Origin: an uncultured Fulvivirga sp.
GTDB taxonomy: Bacteria > Bacteroidota > Bacteroidia > Cytophagales > Cyclobacteriaceae
Direction: 5' to 3'
NCBI GenBank assembly: GCA_947500555.1
Contig: CANMSE010000003.1
Span: 620,001-684,000 of the forward strand
DNA length: 64,000 nucleotides
A model generated the notes under the pieces. That model saw only the letters and a program-made list of their open reading frames with translations, made no database searches and had not been told where the DNA came from. Both the position numbers and the translations under genes were made by a program. Below are positions 8,600 through 16,845 of the stretch, one piece after another (position 1 is the first letter of the stretch; every line of letters begins with the position of its first letter).

Positions 8600-9574
8600 A
8601 TGACTACATTAAAAAAGATTCCAAAGTATTTAATGGAAAGTATAGTAATCATAGCAAGTATTTTGGGTGCATTTGCACTGGATAGATACTATGAAAACTA
8701 TAAAGATGAAGAGCGAGTAAGCAGGCTCTTTCTGGAAGTTAGAAATGATTTGTTATATGATATCAATGCCTTAAATCAACGATTGCTTTTTAATTATAAT
8801 GACATGCGCGATTTTGAGAAAATACTTAATGGAGCACGGGATGACGCATTTATTGGCCATTTAATCAAGCCTGGTTATAGCACTTTGATGTTGACCGATG
8901 GTAATTACAATGAATTGAAAAAATTCACATTCGATATTCCTTTGGAATACGGGGATGCTTTAGCTCATCTAAACGACCTTCATGGAAGGTTTACAAAAAG
9001 AAACCAGAATGATTTTGAACAAATGGTTAATTATCGAAACGAGTACCTGAATATTGTAAGCAAAGAGAAGTGGTATAATCAACTTTTAACAGATTTTACA
9101 CTAAGTGACAACGCATACGAAGATGTTTTAGCTAATGTGGAATTAAACAATCAGATAAGGTTAATACATTTTCAAATTAATATCGCTTATAATAATCATT
9201 TAGCTATGAAATCGGTAGCCATAGAAATCATACTAAATCTCGATAGTCTAAATGATGAAAATCTTCCCTTTTTAGAATTCACTCATCCCACAGCAAAGGC
9301 AGTGGTAGATGAATTACAAGCGCAATATACTGGAGAGTACACTTATTATGATTCGTTGCATATAGATAAATTATTTTTCAAAGATGGATGGTTGATAGAT
9401 GCTACCGTTTTTAATGAAAGCGGTGAAACTAGTTACGATGTTTTCCAGCAATATGAAGAAGATTTATTTATAAAAATTGATCTAATAGATACAATTAAGA
9501 TGATAAGAAATGGAAATAATCAGATCACAGCTTATTCGGATAATCAAGGTGAAAATATTCACTATAAACAATAA
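8600..9574 (+). CDS. Hypothetical single-pass membrane protein (DUF6090-like layout)
   Basis: About 324 aa from ATG 8600; a TTG at 8576 is the alternative. One N-terminal membrane helix (PKYLMESIVIIASILGAFAL) is followed by DRYYENYKDEERVSRLFLEV and a long, mainly helical domain exposed on one side. The layout (short basic N-terminus, one helix, then LEVRNDL) recalls DUF6090 proteins, which are abundant in Bacteroidota and of unknown role; I cannot confirm membership by eye. It has no close neighbours on the same strand and its C-terminal third has repeated YYDSL/KLFFKDGW-type strands. Confidence 0.6.
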   Translation: MTTLKKIPKYLMESIVIIASILGAFALDRYYENYKDEERVSRLFLEVRNDLLYDINALNQRLLFNYNDMRDFEKILNGARDDAFIGHLIKPGYSTLMLTDGNYNELKKFTFDIPLEYGDALAHLNDLHGRFTKRNQNDFEQMVNYRNEYLNIVSKEKWYNQLLTDFTLSDNAYEDVLANVELNNQIRLIHFQINIAYNNHLAMKSVAIEIILNLDSLNDENLPFLEFTHPTAKAVVDELQAQYTGEYTYYDSLHIDKLFFKDGWLIDATVFNESGETSYDVFQQYEEDLFIKIDLIDTIKMIRNGNNQITAYSDNQGENIHYKQ

Positions 9575-9659
9575 GATATTTATTGCTCATAACTGATCAG
9601 TTTATCAAGATCTATCATATTAATCTTCGATCTTTGTGCATTTCAACAAATAGAAATTC

Positions 9660-10688
9660 ATGATCATTTCAGATAGCAAGATCATTAACATAATTACCCA
9701 CTATGTAGGTAATAAGTTGAGAGATGAAGGGTATGACCTATCAAAAGCACCAAGTAACCTTGATAATGAATCTACAGATTACTACTTAAAGTATTTTCTA
9801 GAAGCATTTAAAACGGAAGAAAAATTTCGTTTTACACACCCCACAGATGTCGCAATGAATGAGATCTTCAATATTACAGAGCGAATTTTTGATGATAACG
9901 AGACATTCATTGAAGCTTCTCAGGATATCACCAAACTGCTTTACTCCCACTCTGAGCATCCTAAAATCAATGAGGGTGCCTTGCATGTGGTGTCTTTTAC
10001 AGACTTGGCCTATGCAGGCATGAAGTGTGAAGCGCTCGGCATTTTTAAATCTGAAACTAATGTTCCCTTTCTGAAAATGGAAAAAGGCTCTATGAATTAT
10101 CAGCTGACCCACGATGCTGGTTATGAGCTGAATGGACTTGATAAAGGAGCGATCATTATTAAAACTACCAATGAGGATTATGAAATCCTTGTATTTGATA
10201 AGAATGGAGCTAGAAGTGATTCAAAATTCTGGATAGATGACTTTCTTCAAGTTGAATTGATCAGTAATGATTTTTACCAAACTACGGAGGTGATGAAGGT
10301 AACTCGGGAGTTTATCAAAAACACAGTGAGTGAGGAATTTGAAATTAGCAAGCCAGACCAAATGGATCTACTGAATCGTTCTATGGATTATTTAAAAAAC
10401 ACAGAGACGTATGATAAAAACGAGTTCCTGGATTCAGTCCTGCATGATGACGGTCTGAAACAATCGTTCAGAACTTTTACAGATGACCATTTATCGGAAA
10501 TGAATGTCCCTGAAAGTTTCCCTATCTCAGGTGTGGCAGTAAAGAAGATGTCTCGCTCCTTCAAAAGTGTATTGAAGCTTGATAAAAACTTTCATGTATA
10601 CATCCATGGTGATAGGAACAAAATAGAGAAAGGTGTTGATGAGCATGGTCGTAAGTATTACAAAATCTACTTTGACAAAGAGGATTAG
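9660..10688 (+). CDS. 37-kDa nucleoid-associated protein (NdpA/YejK family)
   Basis: 342 aa, the usual family length. Characteristic points are the opening ISDSKIINIITHYVGNK, the middle HVVSFTDLAYAGMKCEALGIFKSE, GLDKGAIIIKT, and SKFWIDDFLQVELISNDFYQT, all landmarks of the NA37 family. Members are cytosolic, associate with the nucleoid and are sometimes linked with phage and decatenase functions in proteobacteria. The stop at 10686-10688 is followed almost immediately by the next reading frame (pseudouridine synthase), so the pair is probably one transcript and may be translationally coupled. Confidence 0.9.
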   Translation: MIISDSKIINIITHYVGNKLRDEGYDLSKAPSNLDNESTDYYLKYFLEAFKTEEKFRFTHPTDVAMNEIFNITERIFDDNETFIEASQDITKLLYSHSEHPKINEGALHVVSFTDLAYAGMKCEALGIFKSETNVPFLKMEKGSMNYQLTHDAGYELNGLDKGAIIIKTTNEDYEILVFDKNGARSDSKFWIDDFLQVELISNDFYQTTEVMKVTREFIKNTVSEEFEISKPDQMDLLNRSMDYLKNTETYDKNEFLDSVLHDDGLKQSFRTFTDDHLSEMNVPESFPISGVAVKKMSRSFKSVLKLDKNFHVYIHGDRNKIEKGVDEHGRKYYKIYFDKED

Positions 10689-10690
10689 TC

Positions 10691-11554
10691 ATCAATCCAA
10701 CTGAAACTCATATTGTTCCCTCCCTACCCGCTCCGATTCGAATTCAGGAATATGGTGTAGGAATTTTCACCGCAGCTCCCACGAAATCTGCATTGAAGAA
10801 AGTACTGAAACAACAACGCATCACCGTCAATAACGACATAGCTACCTCAGCAACTTACATTAAAGGTGGCGAATGCATAACACTCTCAACACCAGAAGAT
10901 ACAGAGCTAAGTAGAAAACTGATCTTTCCACTAAAGGTATTGTTTGAGGATAGTTATTTGGCAGTAGTCCATAAACCTGCCGGCATTTTAGTCAGTGGTA
11001 ATAGCTTTAAAACTATTGCTAACGCTCTCACACAAAACCTCAATCCAAGTGACCTTCCTGACCCCACCGCACCAAAACCAGTTCATCGGTTGGATTACGC
11101 CACTACAGGTGTTTTATTAGTTGGAAAAACGAGTAGTGCCATTCGCGCCCTAAATAAACTATTTGAGGCTAAAGAAGTACACAAAGCTTACTATGCTGTC
11201 ACCATTGGCAAAATGAATCCTAAAGGTGAAATCAATTCCTCAATTGATGGCAAGGAAGCTAAATCCAGCTATACCGTGATTGAAACAGTGTCTTCAAAAA
11301 GATTTGGTGTGCTAAACCTCGTAAAATTAAATCCTCTAACCGGTAGAACTCACCAGTTACGCAAACATCTGTCAGATATTGGAAATCCGATTTTAGGTGA
11401 CAAAGAATATGGCATTGATCCTTTAATCTTAAAGGGCAAAGGTCTGTATCTCCATGCACATTCCTTAGAGTTCATCCACCCTGCAACAAAGAAAACAATG
11501 TATATACAGGATGAATGGCCTTTAAGATTTCAGAAAATATTTACTTCAGATTAG
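10691..11554 (+). CDS. RluA-family pseudouridine synthase, non-canonical start
   Basis: Catalytic domain of the RluA family: HKPAGILV, the signature HRLDYATTGVLLV with the catalytic aspartate, and NPLTGRTHQLRKHL. The protein isomerises uridine in rRNA or tRNA; the exact site cannot be told. A TTG at 10793 would start the frame inside an N-terminal S4-like region. Reading upstream in frame gives conserved-looking sequence (PAPIRIQEYGVGIFTAAPTK), so translation must begin earlier. No ATG, GTG or TTG exists between the in-frame stop at 10673 and 10793. The best candidate is ATC at 10691, six bases after AGAGGA (10679-10684) that overlaps the end of the NdpA-like gene; ATT at 10712 is another. 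Start is therefore tentative; the frame is certain. Confidence 0.85.
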   Translation: MNPTETHIVPSLPAPIRIQEYGVGIFTAAPTKSALKKVLKQQRITVNNDIATSATYIKGGECITLSTPEDTELSRKLIFPLKVLFEDSYLAVVHKPAGILVSGNSFKTIANALTQNLNPSDLPDPTAPKPVHRLDYATTGVLLVGKTSSAIRALNKLFEAKEVHKAYYAVTIGKMNPKGEINSSIDGKEAKSSYTVIETVSSKRFGVLNLVKLNPLTGRTHQLRKHLSDIGNPILGDKEYGIDPLILKGKGLYLHAHSLEFIHPATKKTMYIQDEWPLRFQKIFTSD

Positions 11555-11577
11555 TCGTACCTAATGCTCAAATACAA

Positions 11578-14238
11578 TCACTCATCTCTCAACGCCTTAA
11601 TTGGGTTATCACTGGCTATTCTTCTCGTTTGAAGTAAAATAGGCAAGCTTGTAAAAGCCAAAATAAGTAAGCATGCTAACACGACAGAACTGACACCCAA
11701 CTCTGCTGCATAGGCAAAATCAGCCTTCCAAAGATCAATGAAATAAATACTTAAGGGAATACCTATCAATAGTGCCAGTAGCATCAAAAGTGCAAAGTCC
11801 TTAGTGAGATGAACGAGTAATTGCCCCACTTTGGCCCCCAGCACTTTTCTAATGCCTATTTCTTTTACCTTCTTCTCCAGTGTCATAGTAGTCAAACCAT
11901 AAAGTCCCAAAATGACCATAACAATAGACAAGACCGTAAATACCTTACTGATAGCACTTAGTCTTATTTCCGGCTGATAGTGTCTTCTATAGTTATCGGT
12001 CAAATAGAAATAATCAAAGTAGTTGCCAGGGAATACAGAACTGTATAGTTGTTCAATGTCAGCCAATAAAAGGTCATTGCCTTTACCTTCCAATTTAATA
12101 GAATAGCTGTCCTGTGTATCTCTAAAGGGTTGCAGTACCAGCGGTTCAATTTTTTCGTGCAACGTCATCTGGTGAAAGTCTTCTACCACTCCCACAATTC
12201 TCCATTGCCTTCTGTAAATGGTAAGTACTCCACCTATTGCTTCTGAAACTGAATCAAAGCCCAGATATTCGACTGCAGACCTGTTGATTAACAAGTTATA
12301 AATCAAACCACCATTAAAACTGTAATTATAATCTATCTGCTCCAATGCTCGCCCTTCTATTATTTCAAGATCGTACAATTGTTCAAAATTGTAGCCTATT
12401 CCCATCCAGTTCAGTGATAGGTTTTCGGCATCAGGTTTGTCATTATTTCTCACTTGAAAGAGCTTACCCATTCTACTGCCTGCTATTCTATTAGACGTTG
12501 CTATATTTTTTACATTTGGAAGTCGCTTTATTTCATTTTGAAACCTATCTATTTTAGAAAAAAAAGTACTATCCCAGTCTGTCATGGCTGGTCCATACAC
12601 CACCAGAGTATTGTCAATATCCAGCCCCAGATCTTTGTTAAGTATATAATCTACTTGATCAGAAATAGCTAGCGCTCCATTTATAAGGGCTATGGCTGTG
12701 ATAAATTGAAAAGCGACCAATCCTTTGCGCAACCAGGCCACTCTTCCTTTAATTTTATATTTTCCATTGATGACATCCTTAGCTTTAAAGCCCGCCAATA
12801 ATGTAGCAGGATAAATTGAAAGAACGATTAGACTAATAGTAAATAGAAGAAGGAATAATAATGGAAAAGGAATAGCAAACAATTCGCTTGTCCAAAGAAT
12901 ACTTAAGTCAAGGTCTAATTCTGTCAATTGATTGAAGTATGGTTGAAGTAGCCAGACAAGAGCTATAGAAGCAACTAATCCCAGAGTATTGACTATCAAT
13001 GTTTCTACAACAAATTGAAAAGCAATATGTGATTTGTTCGCACCAACAGATTTTCTTACTCCGACTTCTTTTGCCCGTTGTAAAACTCTACTAGTCGTTA
13101 AGTTTATATAATTGATCCAGGCGATAACTAAAATAAATCCTGCAATAACAAGTAGCGTCCAGACGATTCTTCCATTGACTATCTGTCCGAATTCGTATTG
13201 CATAGTTGGATCAAAATGAGTCTCTGATAATGATTGCAGACGGAATTTCTCCACACTACCTGATACTTCGCCTTCTTTAAAATACTTGACTCCAAATTCC
13301 TCCAGCTTAGAGGCTAATCCTTCAAGATCTAGATTCTCTTTCAATTTAACATAATGATAAAAATCCGACCAATCCCAGCTGGTATCAGCACCATCTCCTG
13401 ACATGGCTACAAATGTGTTATAGCTTAGAAGCATATCAAACTGGAGGTGTGATTGGGCAGGAGGATCGGCAACAATTCCCGTTACTTTTGTTGGAGTACT
13501 GTAGATTTCAATGCTCTTACCTACGAGTTCAGCCGGGTCAGATTCTAGAATTTTGCGCGCAAATGATTCTGTTAATACCGCTTCATATGGTTCATCTAAG
13601 GCGGTTTTTATATTACCATGTAACAGATCAAAACTGAAGAAATCCAAGAAATGTTCATCTGCAAATAGGAACTGCTCAGTAAGGTGAAGATCATCTTCAA
13701 ATCCAATATAATTTCTTGAGTTGAATGTCATGCGCGTATAGGCTTCAACTTCAGGGAAATCCTTAGCCATGGTAGGTCCAATGGTAGGATAAGTAATAGT
13801 GCCATGCTGGATGAGCTCTCCCTTTTGATATCGATCATTAACCACTCTATATATGCGGTCATAATCGGCATGAAATCGATCAAAGCCAGTTTCATAAACC
13901 ACGTATTGCAGGATCATTAATGCAACCGTTATGGCCGAGACAAGACCTATGAGATTAATAGATGTGTACATTTTATGTCTGATAAGATCTCTTACAGACA
14001 CTTTGAAATAGTTTTTGACTAGTGACATGTTGTTGTTAGTTTTTGTTATTGTTTTTTTCCTTAATCGATGATACCATAAAAATGAAATGGAATTTGAGAG
14101 ATAATGTCTGCCTGCTCTGCGCTGACCATGCGCATTGACATCCAATTCATAGAGTTCTTCCAGATCTCCTGAAATTGCTTCGTAAAGTTGCTGGTTGCAA
14201 TACCTCTGCAATAACCAATCGGTAAGTCTCCTGAGCAT
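11578..14238 (-). CDS. FtsX/MacB-type ABC transporter permease with N-terminal prefix domain
   Basis: 886 aa. Residues 1-75 form the cytosolic permease prefix found in PadR-linked permeases (LLQRYCNQQLYEAISGDLEELYELD). Then come two FtsX units, each with a periplasmic MacB-like domain: the first helix near residues 90-115 (YTSINLIGLVSAITVALMI), FtsX block one near 355-475 (TTSRVLQRAKEVGVRKSVGA), block two near 765-880 (TTMTLEKKVKEIGIRKVLGA). No ATPase gene is adjacent, so an ATPase encoded elsewhere is expected. The start codon overlaps the stop of the padR gene by one base (TAATG), which points to coupled translation and to PadR control. Likely role: envelope stress or export of peptides or lipids. 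Confidence 0.9.
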   Translation of the reverse strand: MLRRLTDWLLQRYCNQQLYEAISGDLEELYELDVNAHGQRRAGRHYLSNSISFLWYHRLRKKTITKTNNNMSLVKNYFKVSVRDLIRHKMYTSINLIGLVSAITVALMILQYVVYETGFDRFHADYDRIYRVVNDRYQKGELIQHGTITYPTIGPTMAKDFPEVEAYTRMTFNSRNYIGFEDDLHLTEQFLFADEHFLDFFSFDLLHGNIKTALDEPYEAVLTESFARKILESDPAELVGKSIEIYSTPTKVTGIVADPPAQSHLQFDMLLSYNTFVAMSGDGADTSWDWSDFYHYVKLKENLDLEGLASKLEEFGVKYFKEGEVSGSVEKFRLQSLSETHFDPTMQYEFGQIVNGRIVWTLLVIAGFILVIAWINYINLTTSRVLQRAKEVGVRKSVGANKSHIAFQFVVETLIVNTLGLVASIALVWLLQPYFNQLTELDLDLSILWTSELFAIPFPLLFLLLFTISLIVLSIYPATLLAGFKAKDVINGKYKIKGRVAWLRKGLVAFQFITAIALINGALAISDQVDYILNKDLGLDIDNTLVVYGPAMTDWDSTFFSKIDRFQNEIKRLPNVKNIATSNRIAGSRMGKLFQVRNNDKPDAENLSLNWMGIGYNFEQLYDLEIIEGRALEQIDYNYSFNGGLIYNLLINRSAVEYLGFDSVSEAIGGVLTIYRRQWRIVGVVEDFHQMTLHEKIEPLVLQPFRDTQDSYSIKLEGKGNDLLLADIEQLYSSVFPGNYFDYFYLTDNYRRHYQPEIRLSAISKVFTVLSIVMVILGLYGLTTMTLEKKVKEIGIRKVLGAKVGQLLVHLTKDFALLMLLALLIGIPLSIYFIDLWKADFAYAAELGVSSVVLACLLILAFTSLPILLQTRRIASDNPIKALRDE

Positions 14239-14564
14239 TATTCAAAAGCTAATTCAGTGACACCTTTCCATAAGGACTCTCGCATAGTTCTGGAATTGAC
14301 TAAAGCCGCTTGTCCAGACTTTGTTACTTTGAATAATAACTTGCGCTTCCCTCCTCTTTCTTTGGTAGGTTCACTGTAGCGAGATTCCAGAAAATTCTTC
14401 TCTTGTAAGCGCTGAAGGACGTTATGCACCGTACTGATGGTAATCTTACGATTGCATTTTTCCTCAATTTCTAATTTGATGGCCACTCCATAAGCCTCAT
14501 CGTAGAGATTAGCTACAACCAGTAATACAATCTCTTCCAGCTCCCCTAAGTTGGTTCCTTTCAT
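14238..14564 (-). CDS. PadR family transcriptional regulator
   Basis: 108 aa from ATG 14564 (the frame extends to 14591 but the family begins at MKGTNLGELEEIVLLVVANL). It has the PadR winged helix: EAYGVAIKLEIEEKCNRKITISTVHNVLQRLQEKN, wing with RGGKRKLLFKVTKSG, and a short C-terminal helix. PadR proteins repress their own operon and release on ligand binding. It overlaps the downstream permease gene by one base. A 40-bp dyad begins 17 bp upstream of the start and is the likely operator. Confidence 0.9.
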   Translation of the reverse strand: MKGTNLGELEEIVLLVVANLYDEAYGVAIKLEIEEKCNRKITISTVHNVLQRLQEKNFLESRYSEPTKERGGKRKLLFKVTKSGQAALVNSRTMRESLWKGVTELAFE

Positions 14565-14580
14565 TTTTAGTGAAATTAAA

Positions 14581-14620
14581 TCGACAAACACGAATTTAAT
14601 ATTATTTTCGTAATTGTCGA
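14581..14620. promoter_or_regulatory. Dyad operator upstream of padR-permease
   Basis: TCGACAA at 14581-14587 is mirrored by TTGTCGA at 14614-14620, and ACGAA at 14590-14594 by TTCGT at 14607-14611. The two-base gaps are symmetric, giving a 40-bp dyad with an AT-rich centre. Position, 17 bp before the padR start, suits an autoregulatory PadR site; binding is inference. Confidence 0.5.
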
Positions 14621-14640
14621 ATAAATAAGAAAAAGAATTT

Positions 14641-14892
14641 TCAATCTATTCTTGACTCAGAATAGAGATCATAAGCGGCAACTAGTGTTTCTCGTTCATA
14701 CGAGGTGCCATAACTATCATACTTACTTATTTCCTCTCTGTTGTTTGCATAGAATGGCAGAAAATCAGCTTCCAAATCATCCCAAATTATTAACAAGAAT
14801 TTATAACCAAGCTTACTATTCCTACCCTCCTCCAACCACGTTTCAAAGGTGGATTCGTTCAAGCTTTTTTGATGCAGATTACTTTCGAACAC
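14641..14892 (-). CDS. Hypothetical small acidic protein
   Basis: 83 aa, from a GTG at 14890-14892; an in-frame stop lies two codons further up, so no longer version is possible. The sequence is protein-like, with aromatic and acidic residues (FETWLEEGRNSKLGYKFLLI, DDLEADFLPFYANNREEI) and no signal peptide or membrane helix. No ribosome site is visible and I do not recognise a family. An overlapping frame on the plus strand looks like a shadow. It may be a complete small gene or the 3' part of a decayed one. Confidence 0.45.
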   Translation of the reverse strand: MFESNLHQKSLNESTFETWLEEGRNSKLGYKFLLIIWDDLEADFLPFYANNREEISKYDSYGTSYERETLVAAYDLYSESRID

Positions 14893-14977
14893 AACCAGTC
14901 AATTTTAAAGAGCTTAAAGATCAAATAAATTTTCTTTATGAAATACATTGTAATAAAAATCAGAGACAAAAACTTAG

Positions 14978-16048
14978 CTACCTCCCCTTATACCTCTTCT
15001 TCATTTCTTTCGCTTCACGTACCATTTTACCAAAACGCTTGCCCTCCTTATTCTTCTCATGGGTACTGGTCTGAAACCTGTGTTGTTCTTTGATTAGCTT
15101 GACATAGTTTTCATAAACAATTGCTTCCATTTCCCCACTTTCATACGCGTCAAGTACTGCACAGCCTTGCTCGTCTATGTGTGTGCAATCATTATACTTA
15201 CAGTCTTCTGCATATTGACTAATCACTGGAAATTGCTCACTAAAATCTCCTTCCTCCTCATATCCTAAACCAAACTCCCTCATCCCCGGTGTGTCAATAA
15301 TCATGGCGCCATTGTCCATCAATAAAAGGTCCCGTGTAGTGGTCGTATGCTTTCCTTTACTTGTAGCACTACTAATACTACCTGTATCTCGCACCTCTTC
15401 ATTTTGCAAGGCATTGATCAGTGAGCTTTTGCCAACGCCAGAGGAACCAATCAAAACATTCGTGGAGTCAGGTTTAAATACTTGTTTAATCATAGTTTCA
15501 ACCCCATCTCCTGTCAGAGTACTGCATGTATAAACATCTACGTTACGCTGGAGCTTCTCAACCTCCTGTATATACTCATTAATATTGTCCACTAGGTCAC
15601 TCTTGTTAAGAACTACCACTGGCTTGATGCCACAACTGGCAATTTGTACCAGATAACGTTCCAATCGATTGAGATTAAAATCATGATCTAATCCTTGAAC
15701 AATTACCGAAGTGTCAAGGTTTGTGGCTAATACCTGTTTAGCATTTTCTCTACCGGCAGTTTTACGATATAACTGATTGACTCTTGGTAAAACTTCACTG
15801 ATGAATACACTGGTCTCATCATACTTTATGAATTTGATCCAGTCCCCCACCTTAGGTTGCTCTTCTTTTTCGCAAGCGACCAGTAGTCGACCTAGTAATT
15901 CAGTACTGAGTCCACCTTCATTAGTAATGATATGATATTGATGACCCTTAACCGATAGCACTCGACCGATTTCATTTGCGTTATGAGTTTCGGATAACTG
16001 ATTATTTGTCCTATAGCTTTTCCAGCCATATAGATTTATTTTTTCCAT
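14978..16048 (-). CDS. rsgA: Ribosome small subunit-dependent GTPase A
   Basis: 356 aa. Circularly permuted GTPase with the expected order: N-terminal OB fold (residues about 25-95), G4 NKSD near residue 172, G1 GSSGVGKSS near 232, G3 DTPGMREFGL near 281, then a zinc-binding tail C-x4-C-x-H-x5-C (CKYNDCTHIDEQGC). RsgA checks maturation of the 30S decoding region late in ribosome assembly. The length is normal, including a basic C-terminal end. It stands alone, with an unexplained 300-bp gap upstream. Confidence 0.95.
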   Translation of the reverse strand: MEKINLYGWKSYRTNNQLSETHNANEIGRVLSVKGHQYHIITNEGGLSTELLGRLLVACEKEEQPKVGDWIKFIKYDETSVFISEVLPRVNQLYRKTAGRENAKQVLATNLDTSVIVQGLDHDFNLNRLERYLVQIASCGIKPVVVLNKSDLVDNINEYIQEVEKLQRNVDVYTCSTLTGDGVETMIKQVFKPDSTNVLIGSSGVGKSSLINALQNEEVRDTGSISSATSKGKHTTTTRDLLLMDNGAMIIDTPGMREFGLGYEEEGDFSEQFPVISQYAEDCKYNDCTHIDEQGCAVLDAYESGEMEAIVYENYVKLIKEQHRFQTSTHEKNKEGKRFGKMVREAKEMKKRYKGR

Positions 16049-16348
16049 TTCTTAATGGTTTTATAAGATGAATTGAAATGATGGCACGATGACCATCATA
16101 GTAAAATTTGAAAATTAAAGAATGATTACCCCAAGAGGTTTACAGGGCAATTATCTCGGTCGATATGTAAGAAATGGATAACATGAAATGTAAAGATAAG
16201 GACTCACGGGAATATCTTGTCACAAAGCAATAACTTGTTACCATTGAATAACTCTGAATGCATGAACAACCACACAAATTATTTTGGTGCTGACATACGG
16301 TTGTCACTTGACAGAGTTATTTTAGATTCGAAAGAATGATCAAATCAT
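16049..16348. other. Intergenic region with a spaced inverted repeat
   Basis: 300 bases between divergent rsgA and the DUF1801 gene. It has no coding character. AATAACTCTG at 16247-16256 is mirrored by CAGAGTTATT at 16312-16321, a perfect 10-bp inverted repeat 55 bp apart and ending about 28 bp before the DUF1801 start. No T-tract follows, so it is not a terminator. Could be a looping operator or chance. Confidence 0.35.
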
Positions 16349-16768
16349 ATGGAATTCGTAAATAGTGAAAAAGTAAGTGAGTTAACAAACAGCTATCCAA
16401 AAAATGCACGGGATAAACTAAAGAAGTTAAAACAACTGATCATTGACACAGCCAATGAAACTGAGGGAGTCACTAAACTTTTGGAAACAACCAAATGGGG
16501 TGAACCCAGCTATGTGACTAAAACTGGCAGCACCATCAGAATGGATTGGAAACCAAAAACTCCCAATAAATATTACCTCTACTTTATTTGCAATACTGAG
16601 CTGGTAAATACTTTTAGAATCATGTTGGGTGATGAATTACAGTTTGAAGGTAAAAGGGCCATAGTTTTAGATCTGAAAGAACCTGTACCCACTGCTGCTC
16701 TTAAGAGATGTATTACACTAGCATTGTCTTATCATAGTGTTAAGCATTTACCCATGCTAGGAATATGA
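16349..16768 (+). CDS. DUF1801 domain protein
   Basis: 139 aa. Matches the DUF1801 (YdhG-like) alpha+beta fold: N-terminal helices with LKKLKQLIIDTANET, then ETTKWGEPSYVTKTGSTIRM, a strand region KYYLYFICNTELV, and the terminal ALKRCITLALSYHSVKHLP. Proteins of this family are small, cytosolic and iron-chaperone-like in fold (frataxin-like), but the role is unproven. It is monocistronic and convergent with the amidohydrolase gene. Confidence 0.85.
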   Translation: MEFVNSEKVSELTNSYPKNARDKLKKLKQLIIDTANETEGVTKLLETTKWGEPSYVTKTGSTIRMDWKPKTPNKYYLYFICNTELVNTFRIMLGDELQFEGKRAIVLDLKEPVPTAALKRCITLALSYHSVKHLPMLGI

Positions 16769-16845
16769 GTTAATAACTACTACCTAAGCAATCTAAAGCT
16801 TACACCTTTCTACTATTCAAAACCTTATTTTTCAAATTCTTACCA

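Noticed and set aside
10793..11554. TTG 10793 as start of the pseudouridine synthase
   Set aside because: It would cut through the S4-like region that is in frame and conserved-looking upstream.
14652..15074. Open frame on the plus strand opposite the 83-aa protein and rsgA end
   Set aside because: It covers the antisense of the certain rsgA 3' end, has low-complexity composition and no family look; treated as a shadow.
16247..16321. AATAACTCTG/CAGAGTTATT spaced repeat considered as a terminator
   Set aside because: Loop of 55 nt and no T-tract; kept only as an unexplained inverted repeat in the intergenic entry.
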